From: Archaeoglobaceae archaeon
GTDB lineage: Archaea; Halobacteriota; Archaeoglobi; Archaeoglobales; Archaeoglobaceae
Assembly: GCA_027066965.1 (NCBI GenBank)
Contig: JAMOMT010000054.1
Location: forward strand, 1-14,648
Length of the DNA stretch: 14,648 bases
Direction: 5' to 3'
Numbering within the stretch: the first letter of the stretch is position 1; every line of letters begins with the position of its first letter. Under the pieces are notes generated by a model. It searched no databases, was not told the DNA's origin, and worked only from the letters and a program-made list of their open reading frames with translations. The position numbers and the translations under genes are program-made. Below are positions 1 through 4,897 of this stretch, in pieces.

Positions 1-473
1 AGGAGCTTGAGAGGTTTGGACTAACTGACTCCATACCTAGAATGACTGGTATTCAGGCTGAGGGAGCAAACCCTGTCTTCAAAGCAGTTAAAGCAGGAAG
101 AGACGACATAGAACCAGTTCTAACTCCTGAAACGGTAGCAACTGCCATAAGAATCGGCCAGCCAGTGAACGCGAAGAAGGCGATAAGGGCGATATACGAA
201 TCCAATGGAACGGCTGAGGAGGTAAGCGACGAGGAAATTCTCGAAGCTCAAAAGCTCCTTGCCTCGAAGGAGGGTATTGGAGTCGAGCCTGCGAGTGCTG
301 CGAGTGTTGCCGGACTTTTAAAGCTCGCCGATAAGGGAATTATAGAGAACGGAGAAACTGTCGTGTGCATAACTACTGGACACCTGCTGAAGGATCCCGA
401 GACCGTGATAAAGGTTTGTGGGAATCCGGTAGAAGTAGAGGCGAGCGTTGAAGCTGTCAGAGCTGCTCTTTAA
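1..473 (+). CDS. thrC: Threonine synthase, C-terminal part (5' end outside window)
   Basis: PLP-dependent enzyme converting O-phosphohomoserine to threonine in the cytoplasm. The reading frame is already open at base 3, so only the last ~157 codons are present and the catalytic PLP-lysine lies upstream. The segment ERFGLTDSIPRMTGIQAEGA, followed by NPVFKAV, matches the typical threonine synthase stretch in which a ligand-binding loop precedes an invariant QAEG. Further on, EPASAASVAGLLKL is the glycine/alanine-rich helix seen near the C-terminus of fold-type II PLP enzymes. The protein ends in a normal stop at 471-473. Chorismate synthase begins 18 bases later behind its own Shine-Dalgarno, so the two are probably co-transcribed as an amino-acid biosynthesis pair. 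Related fold-type II enzymes such as cysteate synthase share this C-terminal fold, but threonine synthase fits best. No frame damage is seen. Confidence 0.85.
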   Translation, partial: ELERFGLTDSIPRMTGIQAEGANPVFKAVKAGRDDIEPVLTPETVATAIRIGQPVNAKKAIRAIYESNGTAEEVSDEEILEAQKLLASKEGIGVEPASAASVAGLLKLADKGIIENGETVVCITTGHLLKDPETVIKVCGNPVEVEASVEAVRAAL

Positions 474-491
474 GGTTTAAGGAGGCGCAAC

Positions 492-1598
492 ATGCCGGGC
501 AGCTCTTTCGGAGAGCTCTTCAGGGTTACGACTTGGGGAGAGAGCCACGGTAGAGCTGTTGGATGCGTCGTAGATTCTCCCCCAGCAGGACTGGAACTAA
601 GCGAAGAAGATATTCAGAAAGAGTTAGATAGGAGAAAGCCGGGAGGGAAGCTCTCCTCCAAGAGGAAGGAGGCTGACAGGGTGGAAATTCTCTCTGGAGT
701 TTTTGAAGGAATGACTATGGGAACTCCAGTCTCCATGCTCGTCTGGAATAGAGATGCGAGGCCCGAAGCTTACGAGCCTATAAAGGACCTCATAAGACCG
801 GGACACGCTGACTACACTTACCTCGCGAAGTTTGGAGTTAGGGACTGGAGAGGAGGTGGAAGGGCTTCTGCGAGAGAAACTGTTGCGAGGGTCGCAGCTG
901 GAGCTATCGCTAAAAAGCTGCTCGGATGCTTTGGGATAGAGATAGTTGGATTCACAAGAGAGATAGCTGGAATTAGGTGTGAGATAGACGTTAGAGAAGA
1001 AGATCTCAAAAAAATCTTCGAGAGGGCTGAGAGCAACCCTGTCAGGTGCCCAGAAAGCGATAAGGCAGAGCTCATGGCGAAAAAAGTGGAGGAGGCGATG
1101 AAGCAGGGAAACAGCGTCGGAGGAGTTGTAGAAGTAGTCGTGAGAAACGTCCCTCCTGGACTCGGAGAACCGGTTTTCGACAAACTCGACGCGAGAATAG
1201 CCTATGCAGTAATGGGAATACCAGCCGTCAAGGGAGTCGAGATAGGCTCTGGATTTTCCTGTGTGAGGATGATGGGGAGCGAACACAACGACCCTATCGT
1301 GCTGAGGAGCGGGTGCGTAGCTTTCGAAACGAACAACGCTGGGGGGATTCTTGGAGGAATCTCGAACGGTGACGATGTTGTTGTAAGGGCTGCGATAAAA
1401 CCGACCCCCTCTATATCAATCCCTCAAAAAACAGTGAACATCAGGACGATGGAAGAGACAGAAATAGTCGTTAAAGGGAGGCACGATCCATGCATAGTTC
1501 CAAGAGCTGTGCCCGTGGTTGAAGCGATGGTGGCAATCTGCATAGTGGACTTCATGATGATTCAGGGGATAATTCCAAGAACCCTGCTCGATTTGTGA
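492..1598 (+). CDS. aroC: Chorismate synthase
   Basis: Last step of the shikimate pathway: the FMN-dependent anti-1,4-elimination of phosphate from EPSP to give chorismate for aromatic amino acids. The 368 residues are the usual length for the monofunctional enzyme. Visible signatures are GESHG at residues 16-20 followed by GCVVDSPPAG, the basic/glycine-rich GGGRASARETVARVAAGA at 121-138, and the C-terminal RHDPC block starting at residue 330. No flavin reductase domain is attached, so reduced FMN must come from elsewhere. The ATG is preceded by AAGGAGG (479-485) with six bases of spacing, which fixes the start. It lies 18 bases after the threonine synthase stop and is likely in the same operon. 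A T6 tract follows the stop directly. The family assignment is very secure. Confidence 0.97.
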   Translation: MPGSSFGELFRVTTWGESHGRAVGCVVDSPPAGLELSEEDIQKELDRRKPGGKLSSKRKEADRVEILSGVFEGMTMGTPVSMLVWNRDARPEAYEPIKDLIRPGHADYTYLAKFGVRDWRGGGRASARETVARVAAGAIAKKLLGCFGIEIVGFTREIAGIRCEIDVREEDLKKIFERAESNPVRCPESDKAELMAKKVEEAMKQGNSVGGVVEVVVRNVPPGLGEPVFDKLDARIAYAVMGIPAVKGVEIGSGFSCVRMMGSEHNDPIVLRSGCVAFETNNAGGILGGISNGDDVVVRAAIKPTPSISIPQKTVNIRTMEETEIVVKGRHDPCIVPRAVPVVEAMVAICIVDFMMIQGIIPRTLLDL

Positions 1599-1604
1599 TT
1601 TTTT
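1599..1604 (+). terminator. T6 tract immediately after aroC
   Basis: Six T residues begin right after the aroC stop codon. Archaeal transcription often ends at short T tracts without a stable hairpin, and the next gene on this strand has its own strong promoter. The assignment rests on position only. Confidence 0.3.
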
Positions 1605-1712
1605 ATGGCTCGATTTGGTTGAACTTGAGCTTAATTTTGGCTTAGAGTCATGCCCGCTCTCCAATCTGAATGAAAATTCAAATATTTATTCGTTTCAACC
1701 TTGTATCTACCA

Positions 1713-1799
1713 ATGTCAAAACGAAGCAAACGGAAAATATCCGGAAAATATCAACTATCTCAAGAACTGGAGAAAAACGGCAGGTTTTGGCCGATTTGA
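1713..1799 (+). CDS. Possible 28-codon ORF or gene remnant
   Basis: An ATG at 1713 opens 28 codons, starting MSKRSKRKISGKY and ending GRFWPI, which stop at TGA 1797-1799. The product would be very basic at its N-terminus. An AAATATTTATT box at 1680-1690 lies about 27 bases upstream, the spacing expected for a leaderless archaeal mRNA starting at this ATG. There is no Shine-Dalgarno. I recognise no family. It could be a genuine micro-protein, the beginning of a truncated gene (a mobile-element gene is one possibility), or chance. A perfect tandem 11-mer lies within it. Confidence 0.2.
   Translation: MSKRSKRKISGKYQLSQELEKNGRFWPI
1731..1752 (+). repeat. Perfect 2 x 11-bp tandem repeat
   Basis: CGGAAAATATC occurs twice with no spacer, at 1731-1741 and 1742-1752. 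The copies are identical. The purpose is unknown: it could be a paired protein-binding site or a slippage duplication. The 11-base unit is not a multiple of three, so the two copies are read in different frames in the small ORF that spans them. Confidence 0.85.
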
Positions 1800-1862
1800 A
1801 ACGAATTTGAAGCTTTCACTTTTTTCCGTTTCGTGTAAAAACCCTTATTTTTCTTTTGTTAT

Positions 1863-1878
1863 GCGAAAACTTTAAAAG
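1863..1878 (+). promoter_or_regulatory. Strong BRE/TATA promoter of the speH transcript
   Basis: GCGAAAACTTTAAAAG combines a purine-rich BRE (CGAAAAC) with a consensus-like archaeal TATA box (TTTAAAAG, 1871-1878). Transcription would start at about 1895-1902, which leaves a leader of roughly 140-147 nt before the speH ATG at 2042. That is long for an archaeal mRNA. It is the best promoter match noticed in the window. Confidence 0.65.
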
Positions 1879-1892
1879 CAATTCATGCAAAG

Positions 1893-1995
1893 TCAGTTGC
1901 ACTCATTGAGTGCCGGTCTTCAGCCCCCAAACTCCGAAAAACGGTAGCAGCTCCGACAAAAATAGGTTAGGGGCTGGAAGGCTGGCGTATTCTGA
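1893..1995 (+). ncRNA. Structured 5' leader of speH: candidate cis-regulatory RNA
   Basis: Seen by hand folding: a long helix pairs 1912-1927 (GCCGGUCUUCAGCCCC) with 1970-1986, giving 16 pairs with two G-U wobbles and one bulged G (1976). Above it AACU 1930-1933 can pair with GGUU 1965-1968. In the apical loop CCG 1934-1936 can pair with CGG 1942-1944, and a second copy of CUCCGA at 1951-1956 offers an alternative partner for the same CGG. Below the main helix CACTC 1900-1904 and GAGTG 1908-1912 form a small hairpin competing for base 1912, and TCAG 1893-1896 can close with CTGA 1992-1995. The helix is a GC-rich island in AT-rich spacer, typical of structured RNA in hyperthermophiles. I recognise no known riboswitch class, box C/D or H/ACA RNA. 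Ligand and mechanism are unknown. Confidence 0.5.
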
Positions 1996-2009
1996 AAAAA
2001 CATGATCTT

Positions 2010-2016
2010 GAGGTGA
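2010..2016 (+). promoter_or_regulatory. Strong Shine-Dalgarno serving the upstream ORF, not speH
   Basis: GAGGTGA matches seven consecutive positions of the archaeal consensus GGAGGTGAT. It lies six bases before ATG 2023, which opens a frame different from speH. The distance to the speH ATG (25 bases) is too long for it to serve speH. Confidence 0.55.
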
Positions 2017-2022
2017 GAAAAA

Positions 2023-2106
2023 ATGAAGGCGGGTGATGACCATGATAGTCGGGAAGCACATAATTGCGGAGTTGTATGGAGTTCCAAAGGAGCTAATTTC
2101 ATATGA
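2023..2106 (+). CDS. 27-codon upstream ORF overlapping the speH start out of frame
   Basis: ATG 2023 follows GAGGTGA with six bases of spacing and opens 27 codons beginning MKAGDDHDSREAH. It ends at TGA 2104-2106, about 62 bases inside speH and in another frame. By Shine-Dalgarno quality this start should be used at least as well as the speH ATG at 2042. Ribosomes translating it would pass over the speH ribosome-binding site (GGGTGAT, 2031-2037) and terminate too far downstream to reinitiate at the speH start. This suggests a control element rather than a functional peptide. Mammalian AdoMetDC mRNA is controlled by an upstream ORF (peptide MAGDIS); the similarity of the first residues is probably coincidence. 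It may not be translated at all. Confidence 0.35.
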   Translation: MKAGDDHDSREAHNCGVVWSSKGANFI

Positions 2107-2380
2107 GAAGACCGTAAGGGAGATAGTAGAGGAGGTAGTGGAGAAATCGGGGCTCACGAAAGTTGGGAGCGTTTACAAACAGTTTGAGCCCCACGGCGTG
2201 ACTGGTATAGTTCTTGTAGCAGAGTCGCACGTGAGTCTTCATACGTGGCCGGAGTACGAGCTCGTAAATCTTGATATTTTCACGTGTGGGGATGCGAAAG
2301 CTGCTGAAAAGGCTTTTGAGCTGTTTCTTGAAAAATTCAAACCTCGTTCTTACAGGCACTACGTTCTTGACAGGGGTTGA
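2042..2380 (+). CDS. speH: S-adenosylmethionine decarboxylase proenzyme
   Basis: Pyruvoyl-dependent enzyme that decarboxylates S-adenosylmethionine to supply the aminopropyl donor for spermidine and longer or branched polyamines. The 112 residues are normal for the short archaeal/bacterial class. The core ESHVSLHTWPE at 61-71 contains the Glu61-Ser62 self-cleavage site; Ser62 becomes the pyruvoyl group, and His67 and Cys82 (FTCGD) are the expected processing and proton-donor residues. I start at ATG 2042, giving MIVGKHIIAELYGV, the conserved family N-terminus. GGGTGAT at 2031-2037 sits four bases upstream. An in-frame GTG at 2033 is part of that ribosome-binding site. The next gene, bpsA, consumes its product. 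Regulation is probably through the structured leader and overlapping upstream ORF. Confidence 0.95.
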   Translation: MIVGKHIIAELYGVPKELISYEKTVREIVEEVVEKSGLTKVGSVYKQFEPHGVTGIVLVAESHVSLHTWPEYELVNLDIFTCGDAKAAEKAFELFLEKFKPRSYRHYVLDRG

Positions 2381-2446
2381 TTTTCTGTTTTCGCTCAACC
2401 CCAATCTTTTTAGCTCCTTTTTTAGACTCCACGGCTGGTGAGTGCC

Positions 2447-3499
2447 ATGTCATGCGATGTACTCGAGAAGTATCCGGAGGATATGAGGAGAATTCTCCTT
2501 CAGGTTCTACAGTTCGTTGAAGGAGAAACGTCCGTTTACAGGCTGATAGACTCTCAGGACGCGAGTCTGCCAGAATTTTTCTCCCTGCTACAGCAGATGC
2601 AGAAAGACGGATTGCTTGAACTTGAAAACGGCAAAGTTAGACTGAGCGAGAAGGGCAAAGAGCTGAGAGAGGAACTCGGATTGTTCTCTTCAAACGTCAG
2701 GTGCAGCTGCTGCGACGGAACTGGATACGTGATAGCTGAAGAGTTCAGAGAAGCCTTCAGGGAGTACAAGAAGATAGCCGAAAATAGGCCTGAGGCAATA
2801 GAGGTTTACGACCAGGGATTCATAAGCGTTGAGGGAGTAATGAGGAGAGTCGAATTCCTCTACGAGAGGGGAGACCTCGCATCTAGCATATTCATAGTTG
2901 GCGACGACGACCTTTTCAGCTTAGCGTCATCTTTGACGGGATTGCCGAAGAAGGTGACGGTGGTGGAAATAGACGAGAGGCTTGTGAACTTCATAAACGA
3001 TACTGCAAAGGAGTACGGTCTGCCTGTTGAGGCGAAAGTTTACGACGTTCAGCAGGCTTTTCCGGATGAGCTTAGAAAGAAGTACGACGTTTTCGTAACC
3101 GATCCTGTGGAGACAATTCCTGGGCTTAAGCTCTTCCTGTCGAGGGGTGTCTCGACCTTAAGGGGGGTTGGCTGCTCGGGCTACTTCGGCCTTACAACTC
3201 TCGAAGCGTCTCGAAAGAAGTGGTACGAAATCCAGCAAATGATCCACGACATGGGTTTCGTTATAACCGACATGATAAGGAAGTTCAGCGTTTATCCTGA
3301 AGAGGAAAAGAACTTCTTCCGCTTTCAGGAGAAGCTGCCAGTGGTTGAAAAACTGAACGCTGAAATAGACTGGAACTGGTATAGTTCGACTCTCTACAGG
3401 ATAGAGGCAATTAAGGAGCCGAGACCTATCGTGGAGGGGGAGATGGTAATAGACGAGAAAGTTTACAAGGACGAAGAAAGCTGGGCTACACCCTACTGA
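2447..3499 (+). CDS. bpsA: N4-bis(aminopropyl)spermidine synthase (branched-chain polyamine synthase)
   Basis: Cytoplasmic aminopropyltransferase (DUF43 family) that adds two aminopropyl groups from decarboxylated SAM to spermidine. The resulting branched polyamine stabilises nucleic acids at high temperature. Length is 350 residues. Residues 1-75 look like a winged helix, and a cysteine-rich RCSCCDGTGY follows at 85-94. A Rossmann-like transferase core comes next, with GDDD at 152-155 (the motif carrying the catalytic Asp in the family), VVEID at 172-176 and TDPVETIPG at 218-226. ATG 2447 is chosen because GGTGA (2437-2441) lies five bases before it; the in-frame GTG at 2438 is inside that Shine-Dalgarno. 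It follows speH by 66 bases, a direct donor-supply and donor-use pairing. Pyrimidine-rich sequence in the gap could hold a weak terminator or promoter, so co-transcription is likely but not certain. Confidence 0.93.
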   Translation: MSCDVLEKYPEDMRRILLQVLQFVEGETSVYRLIDSQDASLPEFFSLLQQMQKDGLLELENGKVRLSEKGKELREELGLFSSNVRCSCCDGTGYVIAEEFREAFREYKKIAENRPEAIEVYDQGFISVEGVMRRVEFLYERGDLASSIFIVGDDDLFSLASSLTGLPKKVTVVEIDERLVNFINDTAKEYGLPVEAKVYDVQQAFPDELRKKYDVFVTDPVETIPGLKLFLSRGVSTLRGVGCSGYFGLTTLEASRKKWYEIQQMIHDMGFVITDMIRKFSVYPEEEKNFFRFQEKLPVVEKLNAEIDWNWYSSTLYRIEAIKEPRPIVEGEMVIDEKVYKDEESWATPY

Positions 3500-3515
3500 T
3501 TTGACGATAGTAATT

Positions 3516-3564
3516 AAATTTAAATTTTTATTATAGATATTAAAGATAAAAGTTAAAGGTGATC
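3516..3564 (+). promoter_or_regulatory. Promoter region and Shine-Dalgarno of the Mrp-type ATPase gene
   Basis: AAATTTAAATTT (3516-3527) is a TATA-like element in a very AT-rich 69-bp gap. GGTGATC (3558-3564), a full match to the archaeal consensus, lies four bases before ATG 3569. The exact TATA position is uncertain because the whole stretch is A/T. Confidence 0.45.
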
Positions 3565-3568
3565 TACC

Positions 3569-4342
3569 ATGCAGCAGAAAATAGTTACCGGGAAAGATAT
3601 AGCTGAAAAACTGAAGGATGTAGAGCACAAGATAGTAGTTACGAGTGGTAAAGGTGGAGTCGGAAAGTCGACTGTTGCAGCTTTGCTCGCTGTCCACTAC
3701 GCGAGGCAGGGGAAAAGCGTTGGAATATTCGACTCTGACTTTCTTGGCCCGTCGATACCGAGGCTCTTTGGTATAGAGGACAAGTCGCAAGAGCTCACGA
3801 TTGGAACGAGGGGAATAAACCCCGTTTACACCGACAAGTACGGGATAAAGGTCCTCTCAGTGCAGTTTATGCTTCCGAGTAGGGAGTCACCAGTAATATG
3901 GAGAGGGCTCGCTATAAACACGGCAATAAGGAGCTTTCTTGGGAGCGTTGACTGGGGAAAGCTCGACTACCTGATATTCGACATGCCTCCTGGGACAGGA
4001 GACGCTATTCTAACGGTTATGGACTTCGTAGAACTCGACGGCCTCATAATGGTTACGATCCCACAGGACCTCTCCGCTCTGATAGTCGAGAAGGCGATAA
4101 ACATGGCAAGGAAGATGGATACTGAAGTTCTTGGCATAGTCGAGAACATGAGTTACTTTGAGTGTCCGAAGTGTGGGGAGAGGATATACCTCTTCGGAAA
4201 GGACAAGGCAGTAGAGTTGTGCAGGAAGTACGATATTGATTTGATAACGCAGATACCTTTCGACAAGGAGCTTCTAGACTACTGCGAGAAGGGCAGGATA
4301 GAGGACTTTCCGTACGACTATTTTGAATACTTTTATTATTGA
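3569..4342 (+). CDS. Mrp/NBP35-family iron-sulfur cluster carrier ATPase
   Basis: Deviant-Walker P-loop ATPase (SIMIBI class, Mrp/ApbC/NBP35) thought to hold and transfer Fe-S clusters to target proteins in the cytoplasm. The 257 residues contain TSGKGGVGKST at 25-35 (deviant Walker A with the signature first lysine), GIFDSDFLGPSIPRLFG at 52-68, FDMPPGTGD at 137-145 and ENMSYFECPKCGE at 192-204. In the last motif Cys199 and Cys202 are the conserved CxxC that bridges a cluster between two subunits. There is no N-terminal ferredoxin-like cysteine set as in eukaryotic Nbp35, and no N-terminal DUF59 domain as in many bacterial Mrp proteins. This is usual for archaea. The tyrosine-rich tail (YFEYFYY) is unremarkable. 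It is preceded by its own promoter and a perfect GGTGATC, and followed by a decayed toxin-antitoxin locus. MinD is ruled out by the CxxC and PPGTGD motifs. Confidence 0.92.
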   Translation: MQQKIVTGKDIAEKLKDVEHKIVVTSGKGGVGKSTVAALLAVHYARQGKSVGIFDSDFLGPSIPRLFGIEDKSQELTIGTRGINPVYTDKYGIKVLSVQFMLPSRESPVIWRGLAINTAIRSFLGSVDWGKLDYLIFDMPPGTGDAILTVMDFVELDGLIMVTIPQDLSALIVEKAINMARKMDTEVLGIVENMSYFECPKCGERIYLFGKDKAVELCRKYDIDLITQIPFDKELLDYCEKGRIEDFPYDYFEYFYY

Positions 4343-4589
4343 TTTCCTTGATTTTTGTTTAAAATGGATTTATTGATAGTATTATATTTTTAGAAAATCA
4401 CTCGGAGATTACAGCTTTCGTCGTAAAGTTTTTCCATGTGTTTCTCATACACGTCTTTATCACGGTATTATCTTAGCCAATTTCTGTTTTAACGCCGTTG
4501 GTCTGTCGTGAGATTTTTAAAGTAATTATTTACGTAAAATTTTCTTTAGAAAATTTTGATGATATTCTCGAAGCTTATAAACGGTAAAA
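4343..4589. other. AT-rich intergenic stretch upstream of the dead toxin-antitoxin locus
   Basis: No gene is supported here. A 25-codon open stretch on the minus strand (4390-4467, containing EKHMEKLYDE) has the look of decayed coding sequence but is too short to name. A TATA-like GATTTTTAAAG at 4512-4522 and a TTATAAAC box at 4575-4582 occur, with a perfect 9-bp inverted repeat between them. Confidence 0.5.
4536..4557. repeat. Perfect 9-bp inverted repeat, possible old operator
   Basis: AAAATTTTC (4536-4544), spacer TTTA, then GAAAATTTT (4549-4557). It lies 32 bases upstream of the antitoxin-like ATG. Toxin-antitoxin operons are commonly autorepressed through palindromes at this place, so this may be a fossil operator. 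Its low complexity (A/T plus one C:G) leaves chance as a real alternative. Confidence 0.4.
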
Positions 4590-4646
4590 ATGAAGAGTTA
4601 TACACTTGATGACTTCAAGAGGTTGCTTGAAATTGACGAAGTTTAA
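4590..4646 (+). pseudogene. Truncated antitoxin remnant (RelB-like position)
   Basis: ATG 4590 opens only 18 codons (MKSYTLDDFKRLLEIDEV) before TAA. It sits directly before, and overlaps by 14 bases, the reading frame of a broken RelE toxin. This is the normal gene order and overlap of a type II toxin-antitoxin operon, in which the antitoxin would be around 60-90 codons. It may have lost its middle by deletion. The assignment is by context; the peptide alone is too short to classify. Confidence 0.45.
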
Positions 4647-4897
4647 AGTTTTAATCTCTGAAAAAGTTCTCAAAGATTTAAAGAAGCTTGATAAGTTAGC
4701 AGACTAAGGATGCATGAAGAACCCGAAAAACTTGAAAACCTTTTGAACTTGACATTAAGAAATTCAGAAAAAAGTATTAAGTATTTATAGAATTCGAGTC
4801 GTCAGATTTAGAGTTATCATCGAAATAGATTTTAACAACCAGACAGTGTGGGTCGTTAAAATTGGCAAAAAGAAGCAGAGTTTACGACAGGCTCTAG
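4633..4897 (+). pseudogene. Frameshifted RelE/ParE-superfamily toxin
   Basis: Decayed mRNA-interferase toxin. Stitching frames together gives a near full-length RelE of about 88 codons. Frame 1 from TTG 4633 reads KFKVLISEKVLKDLKKLDK and stops at TAA 4705. A short piece in frame 2 reads ELDIKKFRKKY (4745-4774). Frame 1 again from 4786 reads YRIRVVRFRVIIEID and, shortly after, QTVWVVKIGK. One extra base in an A5 run (4867-4871) then moves the end into frame 2, RSRVYDRL, with TAG at 4895-4897. The RxRVxxFRVIIEID, VWVVKIGxR and VYDRL segments are hallmark RelE C-terminal strands. At least three lesions make it inactive. Its last bases overlap the convergent tmcA stop. The almost complete length suggests fairly recent inactivation. 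Confidence 0.8.

Larger units (their letters stand above)
1688..1806. repeat. 11-bp perfect inverted repeat flanking the small ORF
   Basis: ATTCGTTTCAA at 1688-1698 is the exact reverse complement of TTGAAACGAAT at 1796-1806, with 97 bases between. The arms bracket the possible 28-codon ORF almost exactly. They could be operator half-sites or the ends of a short decayed element; no flanking target duplication was seen. Confidence 0.6.
1599..2041. other. 443-bp intergenic region between aroC and speH
   Basis: AT-rich spacer. From left to right it holds a T6 tract, one arm of an 11-bp inverted repeat (1688-1698), a TATA-like box and a possible 28-codon ORF with a tandem repeat inside it, the second arm (1796-1806), a strong promoter (1863-1878), a structured leader (about 1893-1995), and the start of an upstream ORF overlapping speH. 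The hexamer CGTTTC/GAAACG occurs at 1691-1696, 1798-1803 and 1827-1832. No tRNA, CRISPR array or normal-size gene was found here. Confidence 0.7.

Noticed and set aside
624..1286. 220-codon minus-strand frame inside aroC
   Set aside because: Shadow of chorismate synthase, whose signatures lie on the other strand.
1731..1752. CRISPR-like repeat
   Set aside because: Only two 11-bp units with no spacer between them. No array of 24-37-bp repeats occurs anywhere in the window.
1893..1995. Box C/D or H/ACA guide RNA in the speH leader
   Set aside because: A CTGA (1992-1995), an ACA (2000-2002) and a GTGATGA (2033-2039) occur, but not in the order or spacing of guide RNAs, and the long continuous helix leaves no pseudouridylation pocket.
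2033..2041. Upstream in-frame GTG or ATG as speH start
   Set aside because: These codons lie in or right next to the GGGTGAT ribosome-binding site, and the family N-terminus is MIVGKH from 2042. The same logic rejects GTG starts at 2438, 7323 and 12743.
3158..3790. 210-codon minus-strand frame spanning bpsA and the Mrp gene
   Set aside because: It runs antisense through two well-supported genes and their intergenic promoter, with no recognisable motif.
4390..4467. Minus-strand 25-codon stretch containing EKHMEKLYDE as an antitoxin remnant
   Set aside because: It looks protein-like and lies near the dead toxin locus, but it is too short and unmatched to any family from memory. Left as a note on the gap.
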